Positions 6,496 through 6,818 of a stretch of 6,818 nt of DNA are shown here, one piece after another. Source of the stretch: Gammaproteobacteria bacterium (GTDB lineage Bacteria > Pseudomonadota > Gammaproteobacteria > Methylococcales > UBA2780); assembly GCA_003646305.1 (NCBI GenBank), contig QNFJ01000119.1:1-6818 (forward strand). Reading direction: 5' to 3'. Positions within the stretch are counted from its first letter, which is position 1. Each line of letters begins with the position of its first letter. The notes beneath the pieces were generated by a model that was not told the DNA's origin, did not search any database, and worked only from the letters and a program-made list of their open reading frames with translations. A program made the translations under genes and the position numbers.

Positions 6496-6651
6496 ATGAA
6501 AGTTAAATTATTATCGGGCTGCGTAGTCGGCACGGGTAAAACCGGCAATAAAGGGCAGGTGGTCGAGGTGAGCGATACGCTTGGAAGGCAACTGCTTGGC
6601 ATGGGAAAGGCCGAGAAGGTCTCACCGAAAAAGGCCGGAAAGTCTGATTAA
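6496..6651 (+). CDS. Small phage head-module protein, 51 residues, unknown function
   Basis: A short gene with a strong ribosome site follows the capsid gene. The product begins MKVKLLSGCVVGTGKTGNKG, continues QVVEVSDTLGRQLLGMGKAE and ends in a lysine-rich tail (KVSPKKAGKSD). The pattern is an N-terminal beta strand, then 'G-x-V-V-E-V-x-D' and a short helix ending in G-x-A-E. It resembles small proteins often found beside phage capsid genes (the DUF7210-like type, with an SH3-like or short beta-hairpin look); I recall this by pattern and could not search. GTGKTG looks like a fragment of a P-loop, but the protein is far too small to be an ATPase. Roles in capsid decoration or head completion are possible from position only. 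It has no signal peptide or membrane segment. Confidence 0.72.
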   Translation: MKVKLLSGCVVGTGKTGNKGQVVEVSDTLGRQLLGMGKAEKVSPKKAGKSD

Positions 6652-6670
6652 TCTAGGTTGATGGGTTGCA

Positions 6671-6675
6671 AAGGA
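6671..6675 (+). promoter_or_regulatory. Ribosome binding site choosing the GTG start of the endolysin
   Basis: AAGGA lies six bases before GTG 6682. The in-frame ATG at 6661 has only AGGT two bases upstream, too close to work well. The GTG also puts the N-terminus at the length usual for this lysozyme family. Confidence 0.6.
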
Positions 6676-6681
6676 ATAGCA

Positions 6682-6818
6682 GTGGATTCTGAGCTAAAAG
6701 AGCGCGTAAAACTGCACGAAGGCTTGAGTTTAAAGCCGTATAAATGCCCAGCGGGTAAGTTGACAATTGGATACGGTCGAAACATTCAGGATAACGGCAT
6801 CACGACAGCCGAGGCCGA
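6682..6818 (+). CDS. Phage endolysin, T4-lysozyme-like muramidase (GH24), N-terminal part
   Basis: The gene runs off the window end; 45 codons are visible from GTG 6682. The enzyme hydrolyses the N-acetylmuramic acid to N-acetylglucosamine bond of peptidoglycan to release phage at lysis. The visible part includes LKERVKLHEGLSLKPYKCP, then AGKLTIGYGRNIQDNGITTA. The catalytic Glu is E13 in HEG. C22 (KCP) and T28 (LTIGYG) complete the E-8aa-(D/C)-5aa-T spacing of the family, with Cys where T4 lysozyme has Asp20. No N-terminal signal or membrane segment is seen, so export would depend on a separate holin, not visible here. An upstream ATG at 6661 would add seven residues (MGCKGIA), but its ribosome site is poor. 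Position straight after head genes is unlike lambda. A baseplate- or tail-associated lysozyme is possible but less likely given the short N-terminus. Confidence 0.9.
   Translation, partial: MDSELKERVKLHEGLSLKPYKCPAGKLTIGYGRNIQDNGITTAEA

Noticed and set aside
6526..6546. Possible nucleotide-binding P-loop (GTGKTG) in the 51-residue protein
   Set aside because: The protein is too short for an ATPase fold, and no hydrophobic strand pattern or Walker B follows.
1..6818. CRISPR array, tRNA, insertion sequence or defence system
   Set aside because: No regularly spaced repeats, cloverleaf sequence, transposase motifs or defence-like genes are seen. The space is almost fully taken by phage structural genes.

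Overview
The window is part of a tailed double-stranded DNA bacteriophage or prophage: the packaging and head module, followed by the start of a lysis gene. All real genes are on the + strand and tightly packed, with overlaps or short gaps. Base composition is roughly balanced, with Shine-Dalgarno-like sites (GAGG, AGGGG, AAGGA) ahead of several genes. The host is therefore a bacterium, perhaps a proteobacterium judging from protein style, but nothing here fixes it. No integrase, repressor or attachment site is visible, so a free phage cannot be told from a prophage.

Layout: 1-133 is an 87% G+T low-complexity leader (from base 41), lying where a cos or pac packaging site can occur. 134-643 encodes a Nu1-like small terminase. 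603-2543 (start inferred) encodes a lambda gpA-type large terminase. 2531-3091 encodes a neck protein with a gpW-like C-terminal half. 3094-4659 encodes a lambda-family portal. 4628-6427 (start inferred) encodes one polypeptide joining an HK97-type prohead protease to an HK97-fold major capsid protein. 6442-6479 is a hairpin with a short T tract, probably a terminator or attenuator. 6496-6651 encodes a 51-residue head-module protein. 6682 to the window end encodes the beginning of a GH24 (T4-lysozyme-like) endolysin.

Together the genes would recognise and cut concatemeric DNA (small and large terminase), pump it through the portal into a procapsid built from the protease-capsid polyprotein, and close the vertex with the neck protein. 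The order small terminase, large terminase, W-like, portal, protease, capsid matches lambda. The lysis gene directly after the head genes does not; it is closer to P2-like layouts.

The most interesting points are a strong ribosome binding site and in-frame ATG inside the protease-capsid gene (predicting a separate 415-residue scaffold-capsid product), unusual ATPase-motif residues in the large terminase, and the G+T-rich leader. I see no evidence of an entirely new system; this is a recognisable phage morphogenesis cassette with some individual features.
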